Positions 38,720-48,028 of a DNA stretch of 64,000 nucleotides are shown here, piece by piece (the stretch's first letter is position 1; each line of letters opens with the position of its first letter). The notes under the pieces are model-generated. The model did not search any database and was not told the DNA's origin. It was given only the letters and a program-made list of their open reading frames with translations. The position numbers and the translations under genes were made by a program. The DNA is from Pseudidiomarina gelatinasegens (GTDB lineage Bacteria > Pseudomonadota > Gammaproteobacteria > Enterobacterales > Alteromonadaceae): positions 62,001 through 126,000 of the forward strand of contig NZ_RSFE01000004.1 in NCBI RefSeq assembly GCF_004025325.1. Direction: 5' to 3'.

Positions 38720-41700
38720 AACAACGCTAAGCTTGCTTCTTTTTTTAGTGACCGGCGCGGCGGTAGCGCAAACTTATACCCTTTCCGGTAACGGTAATAA
38801 CTGGGATGTACCGCCCGGATGTACCGCTAAAAATAATACCAATGTGACCTGTAATAGCTTAGTGCTGCAAGCTGGTGATACCATCATCACGGATGGTAAA
38901 ACCATCATTGAGGTCACGGGTGATGTAAACCTAAACGGTGCGTCTATTTTGGTGGGCTCAAGCAGCGTTCCGCTAACCATTATTGCAAGTGGCAACATCA
39001 CCACAGGGTTCCAATTCTCGGGAACCGTTAATTTTTCCGCGACGGGCAATATTTCTCTTGGCTATCAAAATACCATTACTGGGAATTTGGATGCCGCACA
39101 GATTACCACCGGTGGGTTAAGCCAAATTACTGGTAACTTAACCGGCAGCCAAATCACCACAAGCTATCAAGATACAATTGACGGTTCACTGAATGCGTCC
39201 GATAGCATTGATATAAATGGTCAAAATAATATAACGGGTGCAATTACCGGCACCAATTCCATTGTATTGCGCGCCGATAATTCAACTTTTGGTGGACCAA
39301 TTACAAGTTCTGGCGCTATTTCTATTGGTAGCGGCCATGTTATAGATGGCAACATTTCCGGTACGGACGTAACCACAGATTCACCGGTAACCATTACCGG
39401 TAATGTCACTGCAACAGGAACCTTCACGTTAGCCAGTGGCAGTTCAATGGACGGTAACGTAAGCGCCGAAAATGTGCTCATCTTGGCTTCCAACAGCAAC
39501 ATTCAAGGCACAGTTAACGCCACGCAAAACATCATCATTGGCAACGGTTCAGGGATAACCGGTAACGCTAGCGCGGACTTCATCCAATTAGAAGCCAGCA
39601 ATGCATATATTACCGGTAATGCAACCGCCACAACGGAAATTCAAATCGATTGGCAGGGCACTATTAGTGGCGACGTTTCGGCCCCGACAGTTGAAAACAA
39701 CGGTGGTACCGTAGGCGGAACAACATACTGCGACGCAGGTGCCGGCTCAACACCACCCGAGTGCGACCCAAGCACCCCACCACCACCAGACAGCTGCTCA
39801 TTGTTTAATGACCTTGCTGATTTTGGCATTGTTGGTTCAAACGGCTTTAATGCAGGTGGTGGCTCGCAAATTAACGATAACGACATCATTGATGAGACCG
39901 GTACTGGCGGCAATACCCCTACTCCGGAGGGAACCATCGATACCGTAGATCTTGAATTTCCACCATTAGAGCCCGCAACCTTTCCGGTATTTACCGGTTC
40001 AGGAACTGAGCAGAACGCAACCAACCTCGCGCCTGGAACCTACGGCACGATTCGCACCCAAGGAAACAACGCGGTTTCGTCAACGGCGGGCGGCGGCAAC
40101 TATTATATTGAAGAAATAACCTTTTCGACCAATTCAAATACGCTCAACTTGGCGCCTGGCGATTACTTTATTAAAAGTATGGATTTGGGTAATAACTCGT
40201 CAATAAATATCGTTCCAGATGGCCCGGTTCGTTTATTTATCCGTGATGGCGTATTTGGTGGCAATGATATCTCCTTCAACAGCACCGGAAATGTTGGGAA
40301 TTTAGTGGTCTACCTGTATGAAGGCGCTGACTTCGTTATCGGTAACTACTGCAATAGCGGCAATAATTGTCCAGAATTCACGTTTAATGGTCTTATCTAT
40401 AGCCCATATGAAACCACCGACATTAATTTTGGTAACAATACCAACTTTCAAGGCGGGGCCTTAACCGCTGGCACTGTGACCTTAGGTAGTAACGCGAATA
40501 TCTCTTACACCCCAGCAGTGCAAAATGAAGTAAACCAAGCTGCTGGGTGTACCCCTGAGCCTGCTGCTGTTGATCATTTCCGTATTCTTCACCCACAGCG
40601 GCAGGTTAGCTGTTTAGCTGCTGCAGTGGATATTATTGCCTGTGCCAATAGTGATTGTACGGAAACATACGATGACACCGTAACCTTTACGGCAACAGCG
40701 AGTGTTAGCGGAAGCACATGGCAAGGTAGCTCTGTAGTTAGTGCCACGGCCGAAAGTTCAAACTGGGAGTTTTTGAACGGCACGGGTAACGCTAGCCTAC
40801 GTAATGTCAGTGGTGGTGTTACCGCCATTAGCCTAGCTAGTGCTGTCCCCACCGCGACTGAGCCGGTGCAATGTTATGACCCGTCAGGGGTCACGCCAAC
40901 ATCATGTGCGATTGACTTTGTCGCTGCAGGTTTGGCTATCACAGCGGCTGATGGCGTCAGTAATGTACCGAGCGACTTTGCGGGTAATGATTTCACGCTG
41001 GCCTTACGAGCCGTGGAAACAAATACTACCACCGGTGCCTGTATGGCCCGAGTTGAAGGTGCTCAGTCTGTCGATTTTGGCTTGGAGTGTACCAACCCAC
41101 TGACGTGTCAGGCCGGCCAGAATTTTTCGCTCAATAACGCGTCAATTCCATTAAATAATAACGGCACAGCTATAACGACAAGCCCAATTTCCGTAAGCTT
41201 CGACAATACCGGTACAGCGCTGTTGACAGCGAATTATACGGATGTTGGGCAACTGCGCTTACACGCAGAGCTCGATTTAGCCGAAGACGTCGGTAACGGC
41301 GATCCTGACGTTACATTGACCGGAACCAGTATTAATGATTTTGTGGTGCGCCCGCATACGTTAGTCACGGCCGCACTTGATGATTTAGAAAATATTTGGG
41401 TAGCAACGACCGATACGGGAGCGGGTTTCACGGCAGCTGGTGAGCCGTTTACACTCATCGTTCAGTCGCTCAATGCCAATGGCAACCCCACCCCGAATTT
41501 CGGCCAGGAAGTTATAACGGCAGATGTACTCGCAGAATTTGATTCGATGGCCTATCCAATTCCGGCCGACCCGTCGAGCAATGCAAGTAAACTCACAATA
41601 ACCAATCCGTTTACTGTCGATCCAACCTACAGCGGCGCTAAACGAACGACAGGTGCCGTTTGGCGCGAAGCAGGCACGGTTAATTTACGTGCGCGGCTAG

Positions 41701-42653
41701 GTGGCGATAGTTATTTAGGCGCCGGTGATGCATTCAGCCGACTGGTTAGCCCTATCGGCCGATTTTATCCTGACCGCTTTGTATTGAGCTCGTCGAGTGT
41801 TAGCGATAGTTGTTCTACCGGCAACTTTAGTTACATGGGGCAGCCGACCATTGGTGTTGCCTACACCATTGATGCGGTAAATACTGCCGGCGTATTAACA
41901 CGTAATTATAATAGCGCCAGTTACTTAGGCACTGCAGAGTTTGAACTTGTTGCCGCGCATACCATGCCGCAAGACACTGTGGGCGATGAGTTTTCGACGC
42001 GCTTAGTCGCGCCAATAACGAGCACCTGGGTGGCCGGACAATATACGGTTCCCACCACGCCATCAGTGCAATTCAACCGCCGTCTTGATGAGGCCGCTGA
42101 TGGTCCTTATCCGAACTTGCGCCTTGGCTTACGCGTGCTTACTGAACAAGATGCCCGAGCCTTTGCGAGTGCTTCTTTGATCACTCAGTCCGGCAACGCC
42201 ACCGCGCTTAACGGCACGTTAGATTTACGCTACGGTAGAATGGTGCTTGAAAATACTTTTGGCCCTGAAGACGAACCGTTGCCAGTTGTCATGCGCAGTG
42301 AGTATTTTGACGGTCAACGGTTCATTCTTCATGGCGACGATTCGTGCACCGCAACCACACCGACAGCTCTTAATATTATTGATAACCCAAATGCCTTAGC
42401 AACAAGTGGCGAAGGTATCGACAGCGATTTGTTGCAGGGCGAATTGCAACTCGGGAATCTGCTATGGTCTGCGCCAACACCGCCCAATAACACGGGCGAG
42501 TTTCTATTCGAATACCAGACGGACAGTTGGTTGGAGTACCCTTGGTTGGACGAAGATGGCGACGGGCATCGGTTTCCACAAGCGACAGCAGGCTTTGGCC
42601 AATATCGCGGCAATGATCGAGTGATTTTTTGGATGGAACGGGTTGGGAATTGA
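38706..42653 (+). CDS. mshQ: MshQ-like large secreted MSHA-associated protein with beta-solenoid repeats
   Basis: The 1315-residue product has a Sec signal (about residues 1-21, ending AVA). Residues 124-337 form about twelve repeats of 17-19 residues, each with an ITGN/IDGN-like turn, predicted to wind into a beta-solenoid. A proline-rich linker (about 348-362) follows, then a second Gly/Asn-rich beta region to about 610, then a long C-terminal region of the MshQ/DUF6701 type. GGAGG six bases upstream fixes the ATG at 38706, inside mshP. MshQ function is not established; a surface or pilus-tip adhesin is an inference. A terminator follows. Confidence 0.85.
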   Translation: MGFIKTTLSLLLFLVTGAAVAQTYTLSGNGNNWDVPPGCTAKNNTNVTCNSLVLQAGDTIITDGKTIIEVTGDVNLNGASILVGSSSVPLTIIASGNITTGFQFSGTVNFSATGNISLGYQNTITGNLDAAQITTGGLSQITGNLTGSQITTSYQDTIDGSLNASDSIDINGQNNITGAITGTNSIVLRADNSTFGGPITSSGAISIGSGHVIDGNISGTDVTTDSPVTITGNVTATGTFTLASGSSMDGNVSAENVLILASNSNIQGTVNATQNIIIGNGSGITGNASADFIQLEASNAYITGNATATTEIQIDWQGTISGDVSAPTVENNGGTVGGTTYCDAGAGSTPPECDPSTPPPPDSCSLFNDLADFGIVGSNGFNAGGGSQINDNDIIDETGTGGNTPTPEGTIDTVDLEFPPLEPATFPVFTGSGTEQNATNLAPGTYGTIRTQGNNAVSSTAGGGNYYIEEITFSTNSNTLNLAPGDYFIKSMDLGNNSSINIVPDGPVRLFIRDGVFGGNDISFNSTGNVGNLVVYLYEGADFVIGNYCNSGNNCPEFTFNGLIYSPYETTDINFGNNTNFQGGALTAGTVTLGSNANISYTPAVQNEVNQAAGCTPEPAAVDHFRILHPQRQVSCLAAAVDIIACANSDCTETYDDTVTFTATASVSGSTWQGSSVVSATAESSNWEFLNGTGNASLRNVSGGVTAISLASAVPTATEPVQCYDPSGVTPTSCAIDFVAAGLAITAADGVSNVPSDFAGNDFTLALRAVETNTTTGACMARVEGAQSVDFGLECTNPLTCQAGQNFSLNNASIPLNNNGTAITTSPISVSFDNTGTALLTANYTDVGQLRLHAELDLAEDVGNGDPDVTLTGTSINDFVVRPHTLVTAALDDLENIWVATTDTGAGFTAAGEPFTLIVQSLNANGNPTPNFGQEVITADVLAEFDSMAYPIPADPSSNASKLTITNPFTVDPTYSGAKRTTGAVWREAGTVNLRARLGGDSYLGAGDAFSRLVSPIGRFYPDRFVLSSSSVSDSCSTGNFSYMGQPTIGVAYTIDAVNTAGVLTRNYNSASYLGTAEFELVAAHTMPQDTVGDEFSTRLVAPITSTWVAGQYTVPTTPSVQFNRRLDEAADGPYPNLRLGLRVLTEQDARAFASASLITQSGNATALNGTLDLRYGRMVLENTFGPEDEPLPVVMRSEYFDGQRFILHGDDSCTATTPTALNIIDNPNALATSGEGIDSDLLQGELQLGNLLWSAPTPPNNTGEFLFEYQTDSWLEYPWLDEDGDGHRFPQATAGFGQYRGNDRVIFWMERVGN

Positions 42654-42681
42654 TTGGGGTTCGTTGTTAACGACAGGCAAT

Positions 42682-42706
42682 AAAAAAGCGCCCAAAGGCG
42701 CTTTTT
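42682..42706. terminator. Bidirectional terminator between mshQ and mshA
   Basis: AAAAAGCGCC and GGCGCTTTTT form a 10-bp stem with a four-base loop, and A/T runs on both sides give a T tail in either direction. It lies 29 bp after mshQ and 15 bp after mshA, so it ends both convergent transcripts. Confidence 0.9.
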
Positions 42707-42721
42707 GTATCAATAAGTGAA

Positions 42722-43246
42722 TTAACAACCCGTTGTCGTAACGGTGATTGTTGGGCGTGCGCCATCGGTAGTCACATCAGTGTACTCAACATAACACTCA
42801 GTAATTGTAGTGTGATCTGCCGCATCGAAGGTAGCTGTTGGTGTGGTACCTGCTGGAGCGAAACGAACTACGTTTGCAGTTACACCAATGTCGGCGTTAT
42901 CTGTGTACGCAATATCCCAATCAGCAGCAGTAATATTCAACGCAGCAGTAATGCCTGCCGCAGTTGCTGCCGGATACCCGTAAACCACTTCAATACTATC
43001 CACCAAAACGTATCCAGCTGTTGGCGTAGCGCCGTCATCTGCGTCGCCTTCAACACCGGCGATAGCAGCTTTGCCATATACCAAGTCAGCAGCGCCGTTC
43101 ATTGAGCCTTTCAAACCGCTTAGCGTTGACTCGCGGGCGTCAGTTGAGAAGTTGAAGAATTGTGGCGCGGCAGTAACGGCTAAAATGCCGAGTACCACGA
43201 TAACGATGATCAGTTCGATCAGTGTGAAACCTTTTTGTGTTTTCAT
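42722..43246 (-). CDS. mshA: MSHA major pilin MshA
   Basis: The 174-residue product is a type IVa prepilin with leader MKTQKG and helix FTLIELIIVIVVLGILAVTA. The segment APQFFNFSTDARESTLSGLKGSMNGA and the LVYGKAAI and VVYGYP motifs are those of V. cholerae MshA. Two cysteines near the C-terminus (ECYVEY and the final TTGC) should form the pilin disulfide loop. AAAGGG lies upstream of the ATG. It is the last gene of mshBA before the shared terminator. Confidence 0.93.
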   Translation of the reverse strand: MKTQKGFTLIELIIVIVVLGILAVTAAPQFFNFSTDARESTLSGLKGSMNGAADLVYGKAAIAGVEGDADDGATPTAGYVLVDSIEVVYGYPAATAAGITAALNITAADWDIAYTDNADIGVTANVVRFAPAGTTPTATFDAADHTTITECYVEYTDVTTDGARPTITVTTTGC

Positions 43247-43293
43247 AACGCATTCCCTTTTAAAAAAAGTAGGAGTATTCCCCGAAGTATAAA

Positions 43294-43899
43294 CTAATTA
43301 TTGCTAAAAATACTTACCCCACCGGTACGTGGGTTGTAAACAAACACGTTACCGACGGATAGATAGTCGGTGCCACTTGGCGCGGCGGCCAAGTTTTTAA
43401 TGGTATTTGCTAAATAGTACACACAAATATCATTGGTTCCGTTACTCTCGCGGGTCACGTAGTAACGGTTTTCACCCAACAGGGTAAAACTGGTGGTGGC
43501 GGTTGGAGCACCTTGCAAAATGGCTTGCATCATAGTGCGGCAATCTTCGCCGGTAATATTTAAATCGTGGGCATTGAGGTTGTCGTCACCGCTTACTGGG
43601 TAGCCGGTGCTGCCATCAACATTCACGGTAATGCCGTCCATAATAACAACAGCGCCAGCGCCATCAACGTTACCTTGTGGTCGCCCTCGCAGTTCCCATT
43701 CGGCACGCACAAGGCCCACCGCACTGGCAAAGCCACCGGCAACACCTTCTAGGGCTGCGTCTTCTGCGTCAGCTGTCACGCTGGTAAAGCGCGGTAAAGC
43801 TGAGGCTGCTAACAGACCAAGAATGACAACCACAATAATCAGTTCAATCAGGGTAAAGCCTGATTGGTTCGTTGTTGTTTTAGTTTGCACTGCTTGCAT
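43294..43899 (-). CDS. mshB: MSHA pilin MshB
   Basis: The 201-residue product is a prepilin with leader ending TTNQSG and helix FTLIELIIVVVILGLLAASA, followed by LPRFTSVTADAEDAALEGVAGGFASAVGLVRAEW, the MshB pattern. It stands directly upstream of mshA on the same strand and has its own candidate promoter. In V. cholerae mshB is the first pilin gene of the structural operon. Confidence 0.9.
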   Translation of the reverse strand: MQAVQTKTTTNQSGFTLIELIIVVVILGLLAASALPRFTSVTADAEDAALEGVAGGFASAVGLVRAEWELRGRPQGNVDGAGAVVIMDGITVNVDGSTGYPVSGDDNLNAHDLNITGEDCRTMMQAILQGAPTATTSFTLLGENRYYVTRESNGTNDICVYYLANTIKNLAAAPSGTDYLSVGNVFVYNPRTGGVSIFSNN

Positions 43900-43919
43900 C
43901 CCTTATTCCCCGTGTGTTT

Positions 43920-43948
43920 ATTATCATTTTTATCGAGAAACCACGCAA
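43920..43948 (-). promoter_or_regulatory. Candidate promoter of mshBA
   Basis: On the minus strand TTGCGT (43943-43948) and GATAAT (43920-43925) are 17 bp apart, about 20 bp before the mshB ATG, in the 89-bp gap after mshG. This would let the pilins be expressed separately from the assembly genes, as described for the two msh operons of V. cholerae. Confidence 0.5.
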
Positions 43949-43988
43949 ATATTAATGGTTATTCAATATTGTAAAATATTTGTTTTTT

Positions 43989-45209
43989 TTAACGACCGCG
44001 ATAGGCATCCATCATCTCCCACATCGGTAAAAACACACCGAGTGCCATAACAGTTATTATAATCGCAACAAATACTAACATGATCGGTTCTATTCGCGCG
44101 GTCAAGCTCTTCAGATCATAGTCCACTTCGCGCTCATAGTAGCCCGCAACTTCAAACAGCATTTCATCAACTCGGCCCGTTTCTTCGCCAACAGCTATCA
44201 TTTGCAATACCAATGGCGTAAATAGCTCACTGCTTCGGGCTGTACGCGTTAAACTTTCGCCACGCTCAATATTCCGTCGCATGTCATTAATGCGTCTGCT
44301 CATCCACGAATTATCAACTGCTTCCGCAACCAAGCCTAAGCCTTGAGTTAGCGGTACACCTGACTGCAGCATAACCGCAAAAGTTCGAGCAAAACGTGCC
44401 AGCAATGAGCGCATGATAATGTCACCGACCACCGGCATGTGGGTTTTCCACTGGTCCCACTTCAATTTTCCTGCTGCGGTTTTTACATAATTTATGGCGG
44501 CACCAATAGCAACCACAGTAACCACTAACATAGCTGGCCACCAATTCACAAAGAAGTTCGATGTGGCCAGGATAATTCGGGTTGGTAACGGCAGATCCAC
44601 ATTAAAATTAGCGAACATTTGTGCAAACGGCGGAATCACCCAAATATTAATGATCACGACAGCAGCAACCAGAGCCATCAAGATAAATGTTGGATAGCGC
44701 ATGGCGGCTTTGATTGCTTTGCGGGTTTCTTGTTCTTTTTCTAAATATTCAGAAAGCTGCAAAAAAGCGCCTTCCAGCTCGCCAGTGTTTTCACCCACAT
44801 GAACTATCGCCACTAACAGCCGCGGAAAAACGCGTTGGTGCGATGCCATAGCGCTAGAAAGCGGACGCCCCCGTTCTAACTGCTCAACGATGTCTTTTAG
44901 TATTTTGCCAAACCGGCGGTTACTGGTATTTTCAGCCAGGCCGTCGATAGCTCGCAGCAGCGGGATACCCGCTTTTGTTAATGCGTACATTTGGCGCGTA
45001 AACACAATCAAATCCGAACTGGTGATACGCGGCTCAAATAATTTTCGTTTTGGCGGTTCGTTCACGCCAATGCTATCGGGCTGTATCGCAAGAGGCGTGA
45101 CGCCACGGCGCAACAACGTTTCTGCGGCAGAGCCTTCATTGGCTGCTTCAACGGTTCCCTGAACAATAGCGCCACCATGGTCACGACCGCGATACTTGAA
45201 GTTAGCCAT
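43989..45209 (-). CDS. mshG: MSHA inner-membrane platform protein MshG
   Basis: The 406-residue product is a GspF/PilC-type platform protein with two repeated cytoplasmic helical domains (about 70-190 and 270-400) and three membrane helices. It anchors the assembly ATPase to the growing pilus. The start lies inside the end of mshE (8-base overlap). The next gene should be mshF in the V. cholerae order, but mshB follows. Confidence 0.93.
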   Translation of the reverse strand: MANFKYRGRDHGGAIVQGTVEAANEGSAAETLLRRGVTPLAIQPDSIGVNEPPKRKLFEPRITSSDLIVFTRQMYALTKAGIPLLRAIDGLAENTSNRRFGKILKDIVEQLERGRPLSSAMASHQRVFPRLLVAIVHVGENTGELEGAFLQLSEYLEKEQETRKAIKAAMRYPTFILMALVAAVVIINIWVIPPFAQMFANFNVDLPLPTRIILATSNFFVNWWPAMLVVTVVAIGAAINYVKTAAGKLKWDQWKTHMPVVGDIIMRSLLARFARTFAVMLQSGVPLTQGLGLVAEAVDNSWMSRRINDMRRNIERGESLTRTARSSELFTPLVLQMIAVGEETGRVDEMLFEVAGYYEREVDYDLKSLTARIEPIMLVFVAIIITVMALGVFLPMWEMMDAYRGR

Positions 45210-46959
45210 CGAGCCCCTCCACTGTCGGCGGTGTTATCCGTAATTCTTTCTCTTCGACAGTTTCAGCCAGGAATAACACTTCATCAAGTGACGTGACACC
45301 CTGACGCGCATATTCGAGTGCAACACTTGCGAGCGGTTTGAAGCCCTCAGACTGGCGGGCGGCTTGTGCAAATTCACGCATATTGCTGTCACGTAACGCG
45401 TCAATCATGGCTTCGTTCATTTCTAATAATTCAAACACACCAATTCGGCCCTTGTAGCCGGTGTGATTGCAACTGCGACAACCCTTGCCACGCACAAAAC
45501 CAGAACCGTCAACTGGAATACTCGAATCCATGCGCCGCAACAAAGTTAACTCCGCAGGCTCAGGGCTGTCCGCCACTTTACAGTTTTCACAAACGCGGCG
45601 AATCAAACGCTGCGCTAACACGCCGCGTAATGCAGCACCAACCAAGTAAGGCGCTGCGCCCATGTCGATAAGTCGCAGGGCACTGGTAATGGAGTCGTTG
45701 GTGTGCAATGTGGTTAACACTAAGTGACCGGTAATTGCACCACGCAAACCTATTTCTACGGTTTCATGATCACGCATCTCACCCACCATGATCACATCAG
45801 GATCTTGGCGCAAAGCCGTACGCAGCACGTTGGAAAAACTTAAGCCGATTTTACTGTTTACTTGCACCTGAGAAATTCGCGGCAACCGATATTCAACCGG
45901 ATCTTCAACGGTAATTATCTTTTTCTCAGCTTGGTTAAGCTCACTAAGTGCGCCGTACAAGGTGGTGGTTTTACCCGAGCCGGTTGGTCCAGTTACAATC
46001 AACATACCATAGGGGCGATGAATCAAACGCCGCACACGCTCTAATATGTGGTCGGGCATACCCGTTTGCTCAAGATGCAACAACCCAGCGGACTGGTCGA
46101 GTAAACGCATTACACAGGATTCGCCGAACTGAACCGGCATGGTCGACACCCGCACATCAATGCTGTGATCGCGCACCTTAATATTGAATCGACCGTCTTG
46201 TGGCATACGTTTTTCTGAAATATCGAGCCCGGCCATTAGCTTCAAGCGTAATAACAAGGCATTCGCAATATTTGTCTCGGTCAATACGTTTTCTTGTAAT
46301 ACCCCGTCAACGCGCATGCGAATCCGCAAGGCGCGATCATCGGGCTCAATGTGAATATCTGATGCACGCACTTGGACCGCGTCGGCAAATATCGATTGCA
46401 ATAACTTCGCAACCGTTGCCTCGTCATCGTCGTCATCTAACGACAATGCGCCGAGATCAAATTCGGCGCCGTCTTGGGTTTCCGTTTGTAGTTCTTTCGC
46501 AAACTGGGCGATGTCTTTGGTACGGCGATATAAATTATCAAATGCCTCGAGCAGGTCAGCGTCTGGAACAACCGCAAGCTTTAAATCACGAGGCTGAATA
46601 TACTGAGATATTGCATCAACAGCAGCCAGGTCTGCAGGGTCACTCATACCCACCAACGCAGTTTTTTCATCGGCTTCAATCACTAACGCTCGATGCCGAC
46701 GCGCCTGCACTTCTGGAATTAGATTGACGACCTGCTCGGATATTTTGCGGTCGCCAAGTTCAATTAACGGAATGTTGAGCTGACGCGCTAAAAACTCGAG
46801 CAGGTCGTGTTCCGCAATAAACCCTAAATCAATGAGGGTGACACCCAACTTACGGCCATTTTGCTTTTGGTCAGCCAATGCTTGCTGCAATTGGTTTTCA
46901 CTGATCATGCCGTCTTGAACGAGTAAGTCACCAAGACGCATTTTTAAGCGTGGACGCAT
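45202..46959 (-). CDS. mshE: MSHA extension ATPase MshE with c-di-GMP-binding MshEN domain
   Basis: The 585-residue product is a GspE/PilB-type assembly ATPase with Walker A GPTGSGKT at residues 325-332 and a four-cysteine zinc motif (CENC and CRSC). Its N-terminus has two 24-residue MshEN motifs, residues 8-31 and 37-60, separated by five residues, exactly the arrangement that binds cyclic di-GMP in V. cholerae MshE. Pilus extension should therefore respond to c-di-GMP. GGAGGG lies eight bases before the ATG. Confidence 0.95.
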   Translation of the reverse strand: MRPRLKMRLGDLLVQDGMISENQLQQALADQKQNGRKLGVTLIDLGFIAEHDLLEFLARQLNIPLIELGDRKISEQVVNLIPEVQARRHRALVIEADEKTALVGMSDPADLAAVDAISQYIQPRDLKLAVVPDADLLEAFDNLYRRTKDIAQFAKELQTETQDGAEFDLGALSLDDDDDEATVAKLLQSIFADAVQVRASDIHIEPDDRALRIRMRVDGVLQENVLTETNIANALLLRLKLMAGLDISEKRMPQDGRFNIKVRDHSIDVRVSTMPVQFGESCVMRLLDQSAGLLHLEQTGMPDHILERVRRLIHRPYGMLIVTGPTGSGKTTTLYGALSELNQAEKKIITVEDPVEYRLPRISQVQVNSKIGLSFSNVLRTALRQDPDVIMVGEMRDHETVEIGLRGAITGHLVLTTLHTNDSITSALRLIDMGAAPYLVGAALRGVLAQRLIRRVCENCKVADSPEPAELTLLRRMDSSIPVDGSGFVRGKGCRSCNHTGYKGRIGVFELLEMNEAMIDALRDSNMREFAQAARQSEGFKPLASVALEYARQGVTSLDEVLFLAETVEEKELRITPPTVEGLDG

Positions 46960-46960
46960 G

Positions 46961-48028
46961 TTAATAGCCCTCCAACACAGCTAAGCGCTGATCGATATAG
47001 GCGCGAGCATCATTGCCGAGTTCAGGGTATTGCAAGGCTTGTCGATAACACCGTACTGCAGCGTCAATGTTGTCGCCGTCTTCATAAGCAACTGCGGCTG
47101 CCAGCCACCAACGCTGCTCGCCATACTCAGCTGCGAGCGCCGTATAGTCTGCAGCGGCTTCATTGAAGTAACCCAACTGGGTGGCAGCAGCGGCACGTAG
47201 TTTTAATAATTCCTGTACTTCGGTGGCGTTCAAATCAATCGTGATTAATGCTGTATAGGCTTGTTCAACACGCCCAATACGCTCCAACATGCGCGCGTAC
47301 AGCAATTGCCATTCACTTTGCTGGGGCTTCATATCCAGCCCCTGCTGCAATAATGTCAGCGCTCGTGTTGTCATGCCGCGGCCGTACCAATAGGCGGCTA
47401 GCTCCGACCGGACAATGACGTGATCGGGTTTTACCATCAGCGCTTTTTCAAGCAATTCCTGGCCACGTGCTTGTTCGCCTTTTTCCAAGGCTTCACGCGC
47501 TTTCGCTAGGTTCACTTCAGCAAGCTCAGTCGGTGACAGTTGAACCCGCGTCACTGCAAATGAGCTCTCTTTTTCTGCAGGTTCAGGCTTGGGTTTGGGT
47601 TGCGCAATCGCTACCGGCTCTTGCTTTGCGGGCTCTTGTTTTACGGGCTCGGCCTCAGCGGATTGCTCTTGAATTTGCTCAAGCGCGCGAACATCCACAA
47701 TCGTTTGGGCTTGCTTCGGTTTTTCGGCTGCCGGCTTTGACTCAGGTTTTGGCTCAGACTTCGGTAACGTTGCGATTGAAGTTTGCTGGTTTGGCACCGG
47801 CTGCACGCCAACAATTTGCTCGCCCTCATTTGGCGTTGCTTTGTCGGCGGAGTACATCCACCATAAATTTAATGCGCCAACAATCACCGCCGCACTGATA
47901 ACCACAATCGCGACTATCCACAGCCAATGAATGGGTTGAGGTGCAACTGCTGCAGGTGTGTAGGTTTGGTTCTTGGTCTGTTGCTGCCGCTGGTCAAGGT
48001 CGCGCAACATGCGATTAATCACGCTCAT
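46961..48028 (-). CDS. mshN: MSHA biogenesis TPR protein MshN
   Basis: The 355-residue product has a short cytoplasmic N-terminus (MSVINRMLRDLDQR), one membrane helix (about 34-58), a charged P/E/K-rich spacer (about 70-165) and C-terminal TPR repeats (about 170-350). It belongs to the secretion/assembly part of the locus. The ATG at 48028 is preferred to one two codons earlier because GGAGG lies seven bases before it; it overlaps the mshM stop as ATGA. Confidence 0.9.
   Translation of the reverse strand: MSVINRMLRDLDQRQQQTKNQTYTPAAVAPQPIHWLWIVAIVVISAAVIVGALNLWWMYSADKATPNEGEQIVGVQPVPNQQTSIATLPKSEPKPESKPAAEKPKQAQTIVDVRALEQIQEQSAEAEPVKQEPAKQEPVAIAQPKPKPEPAEKESSFAVTRVQLSPTELAEVNLAKAREALEKGEQARGQELLEKALMVKPDHVIVRSELAAYWYGRGMTTRALTLLQQGLDMKPQQSEWQLLYARMLERIGRVEQAYTALITIDLNATEVQELLKLRAAAATQLGYFNEAAADYTALAAEYGEQRWWLAAAVAYEDGDNIDAAVRCYRQALQYPELGNDARAYIDQRLAVLEGY

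Noticed and set aside
39641-40024. 127-codon minus-strand frame inside mshQ
   Set aside because: Low-complexity P/S/V composition reflects the mshQ repeats read backwards; no ribosome site.
46200-46727. 175-codon plus-strand frame opposite mshE
   Set aside because: Rich in Arg, His and Gln as expected for an antisense shadow; no homology or start signal.
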